Source: an uncultured Oscillospiraceae bacterium (GTDB taxonomy: Bacteria > Bacillota > Clostridia > Oscillospirales > Oscillospiraceae). Taken from it: a DNA stretch of 60,604 nucleotides. Below the pieces are notes generated by a model. That model saw nothing but the letters and a program-made list of their open reading frames with translations, ran no database searches and was not told where the DNA came from. The stretch is taken from the NCBI GenBank assembly GCA_947626785.1, contig CANQTO010000014.1, forward strand, positions 1-60,604, in the 5' to 3' direction. Of this stretch, positions 7,956 to 15,037 are shown piece after piece. A program made the position numbers and the translations under genes. The first letter of the stretch is position 1, and every line of letters begins with the position of its first letter.

Positions 7956-7976
7956 AACTGACGGAGGTGGTTTTTC

Positions 7977-8519
7977 ATGGGAAAAAAGCTGGCGCTGTGC
8001 CTGTTCTCGCTGTTGCTCCTGGCGGCGTCCAACCTGCGGCTGAACTGCCGGGTGACGGTCGACGGCCGGGAGCTGGAGGGTTTGTACGCCCTAAAGGATG
8101 TGGACCGGGCGGCCACGGCGGCGGCCGCGGCCGCGACGGAGATCCTGCGGGGCCCGGTCCAAATGCCGGAGATCGAGCGGTCGATCTGCCCGGGCTTCCG
8201 GAGACCCGACGGGGACGGCCCGGCCCTGACGGACGCGCTGCTGCGGGCCGTGGACGGGGTGACGCTGGCGGACGCGGCCATCGTCAACGGCGTGCGCCTG
8301 GGGATCGTAGAAGACGGGGAGGAGCTGCGGCAGCGGCTGGACCGCTTCATCGGCGGCCAGATGCCCACGGCCGCCGTGACGGGGAACATCAGCGGCCGGC
8401 TGGAGACCCAGAGGCTCTACAGCCGCGCCGACCGCTGCGTCAACTATGACGACATGGTGCTCCTGGTCACAGGCATGGCCCCGGTGATGTATGTGGATGA
8501 GAATGGCAAGCTTGTATAA
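7977..8519 (+). CDS. Secreted hypothetical protein
   Basis: A 180-residue protein with an N-terminal signal-like segment (KKLALCLFSLLLLAAS). The remainder has no cysteine-rich or enzymatic motif that I recognise. The stretch RVTVDGRELEGLYALKDVDR and the ending MYVDENGKLV recall the small beta-rich N-terminal modules seen before peptidase or G5 domains in Firmicutes wall proteins, but that is only an impression. An alanine-rich helix (residues about 45-55) follows the first module. It has its own promoter and terminator, so it is a single-gene unit. Function unknown. Confidence 0.75.
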   Translation: MGKKLALCLFSLLLLAASNLRLNCRVTVDGRELEGLYALKDVDRAATAAAAAATEILRGPVQMPEIERSICPGFRRPDGDGPALTDALLRAVDGVTLADAAIVNGVRLGIVEDGEELRQRLDRFIGGQMPTAAVTGNISGRLETQRLYSRADRCVNYDDMVLLVTGMAPVMYVDENGKLV

Positions 8520-8525
8520 AACCAG

Positions 8526-8565
8526 CCAGCGCGGGATAAAGTTCCGCGCTGGTTGATTTTCTTTT
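8526..8565 (+). terminator. Intrinsic terminator
   Basis: CCAGCGCGG (8526-8534) pairs with CCGCGCTGG (8544-8552) and is followed by TTGATTTTCTTTTT, right after the secreted orphan gene. Confidence 0.85.
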
Positions 8566-8580
8566 TCCGTATTCTATGAT

Positions 8581-8627
8581 TCTGTGATAAACAGATACTT
8601 GTAAATGTTTGACAGAGGTGCTATAAT
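8581..8627 (+). promoter_or_regulatory. Promoter of the CobW GTPase operon with a possible operator
   Basis: TTGTAA (8599-8604), 17 bases and a perfect TATAAT (8622-8627). A small inverted repeat, TCTGT-gataa-ACAGA (8581-8595), abuts the -35 box and could be a regulator site. A metal-responsive regulator would fit the gene content, but the repeat does not match a box I know. Confidence 0.65.
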
Positions 8628-8667
8628 ATGCTTTCGGAAAATCTATAAAAAATGGAGGTCTTTTACC

Positions 8668-9816
8668 GTGACTGGAATTGACATATTCTCGGGCTTTTTG
8701 GGTGCAGGGAAGACCACCCTCATCCGCAAGCTGATCGAGGAGGGCTACAAGGGCGAGAAGCTGGTCCTGATCGAGAACGAGTTCGGCGAGATCGCCATCG
8801 ACGGCGGCTTTTTGAAGGACGCCGGGGTGGAGATCAACGAGATGAACTCCGGCTGCATCTGCTGCACCCTGGTGGGCGACTTCACCAAGGCCCTGAAGAA
8901 GGTCATGGACGACTTTGCCCCGGACCGCATCCTCATCGAGCCCTCCGGCGTGGGCAAGCTCTCCGATGTGGCCAAGGCCGTGGAGCGGGTGGAGGGCGCC
9001 CATATCGGCGCCAAGGTCACCGTGGTGGACGCCGGCAAGTGCCGGATGTATATGCGCAACTTTGGTGAGTTCTTTAACGACCAGGTCTCCAATGCCGACC
9101 TGATCGTCCTCAGCCGGACCGACACCGCCCCGGAGGCCAAGGTCCTCCAGGCCGCCGAGCTGCTGAAGGGCCTGAACCCGGAGGCCGCTCTCATCAGCAC
9201 CCCCATCGCCCAACTCAGCGGCGAGCAGATCCTGGAGGCCATGAAGGCCAACGGCCTGCGCCGGGAGCTGGAGGAGATGGAGCATGAGCACCATCACCAC
9301 CATGACCACGACGATGACGACCACGATGAGCACGAGCACCATCATCACCACGACGAGGATGACGACGAGGACGAGTGCTGCTGCCACCACCATGACCACG
9401 ACGACGATGACGATGATGAGCATGAGCATCACCATCATCACCACGACGATGACGATGACGGCGAGTGCTGCTGCCACGATCATGACCACGACCACGACGA
9501 GCACGACCATGAGCACCACCATCACCATCACCACGCCGACGAGATCTTCACCAGCTGGGGCATGGAGACGCCCCGCAAGTTCACCGAGGAGAAGCTGTGC
9601 GCCGTCCTGTCCGCCCTGGACGACGAGGAGAAGTACGGCGCGGTCCTGCGGGCCAAGGGCATCGTGGACGCCTCCGACGGGGAGTGGATCTATTTTGACT
9701 ACGTGCCCGGCGAGGTGGATATCCGCCGCGGCGCCGCCGGCGTCACCGGCCGCTTCTGCGTGATCGGGTCCAAGATCAACGAGCAGGCGCTGAAGGAGCT
9801 GTTCGGCCTTGAGTGA
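8668..9816 (+). CDS. CobW/G3E-family GTPase with long His/Asp-rich metal-binding region
   Basis: A 382-residue G3E GTPase, the class that moves metal ions to target proteins. It shows Walker A (GFLGAGKTT, residues 9-17), the metal-binding CxCC motif (C63-I-C-C66), ENEFGEIAIDGGFL, and the C-terminal CobW domain (GIVDASDGEWIYFDYVPGEV). Between residues about 206 and 291 lies an insertion made almost only of His, Asp and Glu, with two ECCC clusters, which should bind many divalent ions. I chose GTG 8668 because GGAGG sits 9 bases upstream; the frame is open further upstream but lacks a site there. The next gene overlaps its end by 8 bases if the TTG start is used. Zinc or nickel storage and delivery are the likeliest roles. 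No cobalamin gene is nearby. Confidence 0.93.
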   Translation: MTGIDIFSGFLGAGKTTLIRKLIEEGYKGEKLVLIENEFGEIAIDGGFLKDAGVEINEMNSGCICCTLVGDFTKALKKVMDDFAPDRILIEPSGVGKLSDVAKAVERVEGAHIGAKVTVVDAGKCRMYMRNFGEFFNDQVSNADLIVLSRTDTAPEAKVLQAAELLKGLNPEAALISTPIAQLSGEQILEAMKANGLRRELEEMEHEHHHHHDHDDDDHDEHEHHHHHDEDDDEDECCCHHHDHDDDDDDEHEHHHHHHDDDDDGECCCHDHDHDHDEHDHEHHHHHHHADEIFTSWGMETPRKFTEEKLCAVLSALDDEEKYGAVLRAKGIVDASDGEWIYFDYVPGEVDIRRGAAGVTGRFCVIGSKINEQALKELFGLE

Positions 9817-10762
9817 AAAGAGAGAGATGCCCGTCTATCTGTTTACCGGCTTCCTGGAGGCGGGCAAGACCAAGTTTATCCAGGAGACCTTAGAGGACAA
9901 GCGCTTCTGCAACGGGGAGCGGACCCTGCTGCTGGTCTGCGAGGAGGGGGAGGAGGAATACGCCCCCGACCAGTTCGCCAGGGACGGGGTCTATATCCGC
10001 ACCTTAGAGGAGCAGGAGGAGCTGACCACCGAGACCCTGGAGCGCTTTGCCCGGGAGACCCGGGCCGAGCGGGTGGTCATCGAGTACAACGGCATGTGGA
10101 TGCTGGACCTGCTGTACAACGCCATGCCCCAGAACTGGATGGTCTACCAGGAGTTCATGTTCGCCGACGCCGGCACCTTCCTCAACTACAACAACAACAT
10201 GCGCCAGCTGGTCTACGACAAGCTGAAAAGCTGCGAGCTGGTGGTGTTCAACCGCTTCGACCGGTCTATGGACAAGATGGACTTCCACAAGATCGTCCGG
10301 GGCGCCTCCCGCCGGACCGACATCGCCTATGAGTACGCCGGCGGACGGGTGGAGTACGATGATATCGAGGACCCGCTGCCCTTCGACCTGGAGGCCCCGG
10401 TGGTGGAGATCGGGGATGAGGACTACGCCCTCTGGTACCGGGACATGTCCGAGGAGCCCAAGAAGTACGAGGGGAAGACCGTCCGCCTCAAGTGCCGGGC
10501 CCTGCGCCGCTCCAAGCTGCCCAGCGGCACCTTCGTGGTGGGCCGCCATGTGATGACCTGCTGCGTGCAGGACATCCAGTTTGCCGCCCTGGTCTGCCAG
10601 TGGGACAAGACGGACTCGGTGCAGGACGACAGCTGGCTGGATCTGACCGCCCGGATCAACTTCAAATACAACCGGGCCTACGGCAAGCGGGGGCCGGTGC
10701 TGACCTGCCTGTCCGCCCAGCCCACCCAGCCCCCGGCCCAGGACGTGGCCACCTTCTACTGA
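9809..10762 (+). CDS. CobW-like GTPase fused to a DUF1980/TIGR03943-like C-terminal domain
   Basis: A 317-residue protein whose N-terminal half is a second G3E-type GTPase (Walker A GFLEAGKT; FNRFDRSMDK in place of the usual NKxD region). Its middle is acidic. The C-terminal part (EGKTVRLKCRALRR, FVVGRHVMTCCVQDIQFAAL, LDLTARINFKYN) resembles the OB-like domain of YcgQ/TIGR03943 membrane proteins, which in Bacillus are encoded beside a zinc CobW protein. Here the two are in one polypeptide. The CxCC motif of the upstream paralogue is missing. The TTG at 9809 overlaps the previous gene; ATG 9827 (MPVYLFTGFLEAG) is an equally good start. The pairing suggests the two GTPases work together on metal handling. 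Confidence 0.8.
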   Translation: MSEKREMPVYLFTGFLEAGKTKFIQETLEDKRFCNGERTLLLVCEEGEEEYAPDQFARDGVYIRTLEEQEELTTETLERFARETRAERVVIEYNGMWMLDLLYNAMPQNWMVYQEFMFADAGTFLNYNNNMRQLVYDKLKSCELVVFNRFDRSMDKMDFHKIVRGASRRTDIAYEYAGGRVEYDDIEDPLPFDLEAPVVEIGDEDYALWYRDMSEEPKKYEGKTVRLKCRALRRSKLPSGTFVVGRHVMTCCVQDIQFAALVCQWDKTDSVQDDSWLDLTARINFKYNRAYGKRGPVLTCLSAQPTQPPAQDVATFY

Positions 10763-10790
10763 TAAAAAACTTGCTTTACAGAGAGAGTAT

Positions 10791-11456
10791 ATGGGAAAAA
10801 ACCGCTACAAGTGCCTGATCTTCGACCATGACGACACAGTGGTCAACAGCACCGCCACCATCCACCAGCCCGCCTTCCAGGCCTACCTGGACCTGACCCG
10901 CCCGGGGAGGCGCTGCGGCCTGGAGGAGTACATGCTCAAAAACTGCGACCCGGGCTTCATCCAGATGTGCCTGGGGGAGTACGGCATGACGGAGGAGGAG
11001 CTGGAGGAGGAGACCATCTTCTGGCAAAACTACGTGCAGCAGCATATCCCCACGGCCTATCCGGGCCTGGGGGCCCTGATGGAGCGGCAGCTGCGCCAGG
11101 GCGGGCACATCTGCGTGGTGTCCCACTCCTTTGACAGCACCATCCGCCGGGACTACCGGGCAAACGGCCTGCCCCAGCCGGAGCTGATCTTCGGCTGGGA
11201 GCAGCCCAAGGAGCGGCGCAAGCCCTCCGTCTGGCCCGTGGAGGAGATCATGCGGCAGCTGGACCTGAAAAGAGAGGACCTGCTGATGATCGACGATCTG
11301 CGCCCCGGCTATGAGATGGCCCGGGCCGCGGGGATCGACTTCGCCGCCGCCCGCTGGGCAAACGACATCGAACCCATCGACCGCTTCATGCTGGACATGT
11401 GCGGCCGGATCTATAAATCCGTGGACGAGCTGGCGGACGCCATCTTTTCCGACTGA
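10791..11456 (+). CDS. HAD-superfamily hydrolase
   Basis: A 221-residue phosphatase-like protein of the haloacid dehalogenase superfamily. The nucleophile motif is FDHDDTVVNS (D12, D14), with a helical cap at about residues 20-95, the Ser motif in CVVSHSFDS and motif IV in LMIDDLRPGYEMARAAGIDF. Such enzymes usually dephosphorylate sugar phosphates or nucleotides; the substrate is not evident. The gene lies 28 bases after the CobW-like fusion and 12 bases before a glycosyltransferase, so it may share the metal operon's transcript without sharing its function. Confidence 0.88.
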   Translation: MGKNRYKCLIFDHDDTVVNSTATIHQPAFQAYLDLTRPGRRCGLEEYMLKNCDPGFIQMCLGEYGMTEEELEEETIFWQNYVQQHIPTAYPGLGALMERQLRQGGHICVVSHSFDSTIRRDYRANGLPQPELIFGWEQPKERRKPSVWPVEEIMRQLDLKREDLLMIDDLRPGYEMARAAGIDFAAARWANDIEPIDRFMLDMCGRIYKSVDELADAIFSD

Positions 11457-11468
11457 GGAGGACGCGCT

Positions 11469-12452
11469 ATGGCGCCGGTACTGTATATCGTGATCCCCTG
11501 CTACAACGAGCAGGAGGTGCTGCCCATCACGGCGCCGCTGTTTTTAGAGAAGCTCCGCAGCCTGAGCGCCGCGGGGAAGATCAGCGGCGAGAGCCGGGTG
11601 CTCTTCGTCAACGACGGCAGCAGGGACCGGACCTGGGAGATCATCCGGGACCTGGCCCGGCAGGACGAGCACTACACCGGCATCAGCCAGAGCCGGAACC
11701 GGGGGCACCAGAACGCGGTGCTGGCCGGGCTCATGGAGGCCAAGGACCGCTGCGACATCACCATCTCCATCGACTGCGACGGCCAGGACGACATCAACGC
11801 CATGGACGCCATGGTGGATGAATACCTCAACGGCTGCGACGTGGTCTACGGCGTCCGCTCCGACAGGAAGACAGACAGCTTCTTCAAGCGGGCCACGGCC
11901 CAGGGCTTCTATAAGTTCCTGGCGGCCATGGGGGCCGAGGTGGTCTACAACCACGCGGACTACCGGCTCATCAGCGCCCGGGTCCTGAAGGAGTTGGCCA
12001 ATTTCAAGGAGGTCAATCTGTTCCTGCGGGGCCTGGTGCCCCTGGTGGGCTTTAAGAGCACCAGCGTCAGCTACTCCCGGGCGGAGCGGCTGGCGGGGGA
12101 GAGCCACTATCCCCTGAGCAAGATGATCGCTCTGGCGGTGGACGGCATCACCAGCCTGTCCGTGCGGCCCCTGCGGCTGATCATGGGCTTTGGCCTGCTG
12201 GTGGCCCTGGTGAGCTTCATCGGGGTGATCTGGGCCCTGGTCGACGCTCTGCTGGGCCGCACGGTGGCCGGCTGGGCCAGCATGACCTGCATCGTGTGCT
12301 TTGTCAGCGGGGTGCAACTGATCTGCCTGGGCATCATCGGGGAGTATATCGGGAAAATTTATATGGAGACCAAGCAGCGCCCCCGCTACATCATCAGCGC
12401 GCGCACCTGGGAACAGGAAGGCGCCGGAGAGAGCGAAACTGTGAATAAATAA
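11469..12452 (+). CDS. GT2 glycosyltransferase of the GtrB/CsbB (polyisoprenyl-phosphate) type
   Basis: A 327-residue membrane glycosyltransferase that probably loads a sugar onto undecaprenyl phosphate. The GT-A domain shows YIVIPCYNEQEV, FVNDGSRDRTWE, SRNRGHQNAVLAG and SIDCDGQDD (the DxD-like metal site). The acceptor-side motif LFLRGLVPLVGF and RLAGESHYPLSKM are typical of the DPM1/GtrB group. Two C-terminal membrane segments (about residues 238-260 and 272-295) anchor it. The start follows GAGGAGG closely. No flippase or polymer-transfer gene is adjacent, so the glycan is unknown. Confidence 0.92.
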   Translation: MAPVLYIVIPCYNEQEVLPITAPLFLEKLRSLSAAGKISGESRVLFVNDGSRDRTWEIIRDLARQDEHYTGISQSRNRGHQNAVLAGLMEAKDRCDITISIDCDGQDDINAMDAMVDEYLNGCDVVYGVRSDRKTDSFFKRATAQGFYKFLAAMGAEVVYNHADYRLISARVLKELANFKEVNLFLRGLVPLVGFKSTSVSYSRAERLAGESHYPLSKMIALAVDGITSLSVRPLRLIMGFGLLVALVSFIGVIWALVDALLGRTVAGWASMTCIVCFVSGVQLICLGIIGEYIGKIYMETKQRPRYIISARTWEQEGAGESETVNK

Positions 12453-12547
12453 TTGAATAATTGGGAAAAGCCTGTGAATTTTGGGGCCAAAGTGGGGAAT
12501 TTTGCCTAAAAAACAGCCAAAAATCGCTTCTTTGGACAGCTCAACAC

Positions 12548-12576
12548 TTGACGAAAAGCCAAAGAAGATGTATTAT
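12548..12576 (+). promoter_or_regulatory. Promoter of the zinc-ribbon membrane protein gene
   Basis: TTGACG (12548-12553), 17 bases and TATTAT (12571-12576) in an AT-rich 175-base gap. The binding site TGGAGGAA precedes the start. Confidence 0.7.
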
Positions 12577-12627
12577 TTATAAATGGTAAATGCCGATTTC
12601 TATTTTATATAGAATGGAGGAACTTCT

Positions 12628-13323
12628 ATGGGCATGATTCCTGAAGTGAAGTGCCGCCGCTGCGGGGAGACCTTCTCCGCGATGCGCAGCCGCTGCCCGA
12701 ACTGCGGGACCCGCCGGGTCACCCAGAGCAGCCGCACGCCCGGCGCCACTCCCGGGACTGTCAGAGGCACCGCCGCCTATGAGCGGGCCGAGACAAATAC
12801 CAAATGGCAGATGATTTTTGGCCTGATCCTGGTGGTCGCCGTCATTCTGGCGGCGGTCGTCATGGTGACGACCTCTCTCAGCGGCATCGACGGGCAGACG
12901 CCGGGCAAGGCGTCGATCCCCACGCCTACCGAAAACGTCACGCCGGAGATCCCCGAAGCCCCGACGCCGACGCCCACCATGACGCCGACCATCGAGACGG
13001 TGGACATCCTGTATCTGGGCCTGACCGACCGAAAGCTGGGCGACGACAATAAGGTCCAGGGCGCCGATTCGCCCACCATGCGCGTGGGTGACGAGCCGCT
13101 GCACCTGGTGCCGTCCATCTACCCGATGACGGTATCGGTGAGCCCCAGCGAGTACCACTGGTCCAGCAGCGATACGGACTGCCTGGAGGTCACGGTGAAC
13201 CCGGAGGACGGGAGCTGTGACGTGTCCTGCGTGGGCGCCAAGGGCGGCGGCGTGCTGATCACCGTGGAGGTCTACGGTGTGTCCAACAGCTGCCGGATCT
13301 ACACCAGAGAGGCCGACAACTGA
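12628..13323 (+). CDS. Zinc-ribbon membrane protein with extracytoplasmic domain
   Basis: A 231-residue protein. The N-terminus is a cytoplasmic zinc ribbon (CRRCGETF...CPNCGTRR), followed by one membrane helix (MIFGLILVVAVILAAVVMV, about residues 67-88) and a Pro/Thr-rich linker (TPTENVTPEIPEAPTPTPTM). The outer domain of about 100 residues (MRVGDEPLHLVPSIYPM, YHWSSSDTDCLEVTVNPEDG) resembles a bacterial Ig-like (Big_2) fold. Such proteins are common in Clostridia but have no assigned function. It is a stand-alone unit with its own promoter and terminator. Confidence 0.8.
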   Translation: MGMIPEVKCRRCGETFSAMRSRCPNCGTRRVTQSSRTPGATPGTVRGTAAYERAETNTKWQMIFGLILVVAVILAAVVMVTTSLSGIDGQTPGKASIPTPTENVTPEIPEAPTPTPTMTPTIETVDILYLGLTDRKLGDDNKVQGADSPTMRVGDEPLHLVPSIYPMTVSVSPSEYHWSSSDTDCLEVTVNPEDGSCDVSCVGAKGGGVLITVEVYGVSNSCRIYTREADN

Positions 13324-13344
13324 GACGGCGTCCCAACTGAACAG

Positions 13345-13380
13345 CAAGCCCCCCGGCCCAAACGGGCCGGGGGGATTTGC
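13345..13380. terminator. Strong intrinsic terminator
   Basis: CCCCCCGGCCC (13349-13359) pairs with GGGCCGGGGGG (13364-13374); the flanking AGCAA/TTTGCT extends the stem. It lies 25 bases after the zinc-ribbon gene. Confidence 0.8.
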
Positions 13381-13430
13381 TATATTCATACGCGACACTA
13401 TTTCACATTACAATGCAACGCCAGAAGGAA

Positions 13431-13701
13431 TCAAATTCGTTTGAGGCGGCTTTGCCCCGCCGTCGCACGCCCAGACCGGGAAGGCTCGCCGGGTGGTCGT
13501 TTAACTGCGTACCATAGCCTCGCAGAGTTTCGCCGCCGGAGCGGCGAAATCATTCAAATCGTTTTTGAGGCAGCTTTGCCGCCTCAAAAACTCCCTAAAG
13601 CCCGCCTTGGGGCGGGCTCTCGCGCCGACCAAACGGGGCGAAGCCCCTGCGATAAGCGCGAGTTTCTCAAATGCGAGCCCAGCGCAGCGGGTCGCATTTG
13701 A
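13431..13701. repeat. Modular hairpin intergenic repeat, copy B
   Basis: The 13324-13707 gap is non-coding: a terminator, then this repeat. It carries two left-end modules (TCAAATTCGTTTGAGGCGGC at 13431, and CAAATCGTTTTTGAGGCAGC near 13555) and one right end, TCAAATGCGA...TCGCATTTGA (hairpin about 13667-13701), with the conserved GCGCCGACCAAACGGGGCGA block between. The part from 13553 to 13701 is nearly the same as copy C in reverse orientation. It abuts the stop codon of the CapA-like gene on the minus strand. Confidence 0.7.
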
Positions 13702-13707
13702 TTATTT

Positions 13708-14895
13708 TTACCCCCAACTGGCGTGGTAGTTGGAGTAGTCCGCGCCCTGGCTGGTGGGCTCAAAGCTGCCGTCCAGCTTGCTGACCACCCGGGCGTAGTC
13801 TTCCGAGCCCTCCTCGTAGGGGGTGGGGCAGTAGTCGTTATAGTCCGTGTAGTTGTTCTCCTTGGGCTGGCCACTGATGCGGCAGGGGATGGTGTCCACC
13901 CCCACGTTGGAGACGGTCCCATCCAGGTCCCGCTGGACCGTGATCTGGGCGATGACGGTGTCCTGGTCGCTGGGCATGGTGCTGCCGCCGAAGGTCCAGT
14001 TGCCCAGGCTGTAGAGGATGATGCCGTCGTTATAGACCTCGATGGGCTGGAGGCAGTGGGGGTGGCTGCCATAGATCAGATCGGCCCCCGCGTCGATGCA
14101 GGCGTGGGCCAGGTCGATCTGGGCCTGGTTGGGGGAGTAGTAGAGCTCCACGCCCCAGTGGAACATGCACACGATGTACTCAGCCCCGTCCGCCTGGAGC
14201 TGCCCGATGGCCTCCACGCACTGGGCCTGGTTGGGGGCGTAGCTGTTGAAGCCGCAGAGGATGCCCACCTTCAGGCCGTTGGGGGTGGTGATGATCTGGC
14301 TCTGTCCATCCCGCCCGTAGGGGATCCCGTAGCTCTCCAGGGCGGCGCAGGTGTCCTCCACGCCCTTCTCAAAGAAGTCCATGGTGTGGTTGTTGGCGGT
14401 GGTCACAAAGTCCACGCCCCCCTCTGTGAGGATCTGGGCGTAGGCGGTAGGGCAGAGGAAGGAAAACTCCTGGGAGGAGTAGAGCGTCTCGTCCGAGAGG
14501 GTGCACTCTAAGTTTGCCAGGGTCAATTCGTCGTGGTCAAAGTACTGGACGGTGTGGGAGAAGGGATAGGCGTAGTCGTCCTGGAGATAGGCGGCGTAGC
14601 CCTTGGGGCTGTTGACGAAGTTGGGGGAGGAGTTGAGGGTGCAGTCCCCCACGGCGGAGATCACGAACAGCTCCGGCGTGGGCTCCGGGGTCGGGGTGGG
14701 CTCCGGCGTAGGCGCCGGAGTGGGAGCAGGCGTCGCGCTGGGCGCGGCCGAGGGCTGGGCGGACTCCAAAGAGACAGAGGGCTCGGCCATCATCACCGGC
14801 ACCGGCTCCGCGATCCGCACCCGCAGCACCAGCGCCAGGGCCAGAAAGAGCCCCGCCAAAACCACCGCTTCTATGACTGTCCAGACCTTTTTCAT
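13708..14895 (-). CDS. CapA-family protein (PGA_cap metallophosphatase-like)
   Basis: A 395-residue protein anchored by one N-terminal membrane segment (about residues 7-27) and followed by a Pro/Thr/Glu-rich spacer (TPAPTPAPTPEPTPTPEP). The outer domain has the calcineurin-like CapA motifs: ISAVGDCTL, LANLECTLS, DFVTTANNHTMDF, MFHWGVELYYSPNQ and YGSHPHCLQPIEV. CapA proteins are linked to poly-gamma-glutamate capsule, but most members outside cap operons are of unknown role, and no capB or capC is present. The gene is single, with its own promoter and a repeat hairpin directly after the stop codon. Confidence 0.92.
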   Translation of the reverse strand: MKKVWTVIEAVVLAGLFLALALVLRVRIAEPVPVMMAEPSVSLESAQPSAAPSATPAPTPAPTPEPTPTPEPTPELFVISAVGDCTLNSSPNFVNSPKGYAAYLQDDYAYPFSHTVQYFDHDELTLANLECTLSDETLYSSQEFSFLCPTAYAQILTEGGVDFVTTANNHTMDFFEKGVEDTCAALESYGIPYGRDGQSQIITTPNGLKVGILCGFNSYAPNQAQCVEAIGQLQADGAEYIVCMFHWGVELYYSPNQAQIDLAHACIDAGADLIYGSHPHCLQPIEVYNDGIILYSLGNWTFGGSTMPSDQDTVIAQITVQRDLDGTVSNVGVDTIPCRISGQPKENNYTDYNDYCPTPYEEGSEDYARVVSKLDGSFEPTSQGADYSNYHASWG

Positions 14896-14936
14896 CTTGC
14901 CCTACCCCGTTTCTCTGCGTCTGTATATGTGACATT

Positions 14937-14966
14937 ATTATAAGCAGATTTTGGCAGAAAAGTCAA
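14937..14966 (-). promoter_or_regulatory. Promoter of the CapA-like gene
   Basis: TTGACT (14966-14961), 18 bases and TATAAT (14942-14937) on the minus strand. The intergenic space is shared with the divergent glycosidase, for which no convincing -35/-10 pair was seen. Confidence 0.7.
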
Positions 14967-15037
14967 GGAAACGGGTGGCCAATTCGGGGAAGCTATGATA
15001 TGATAAAAATACCGATAAATAACAGGGAGGGACCGCC

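Noticed and set aside
8467-9534. Hydrophobic Val/Met-rich minus-strand frame suggesting a membrane protein
   Set aside because: It is the reverse complement of the His/Asp codon run in the CobW GTPase insert (CAC/GAT codons read as GTG/ATC). No ribosome binding site.
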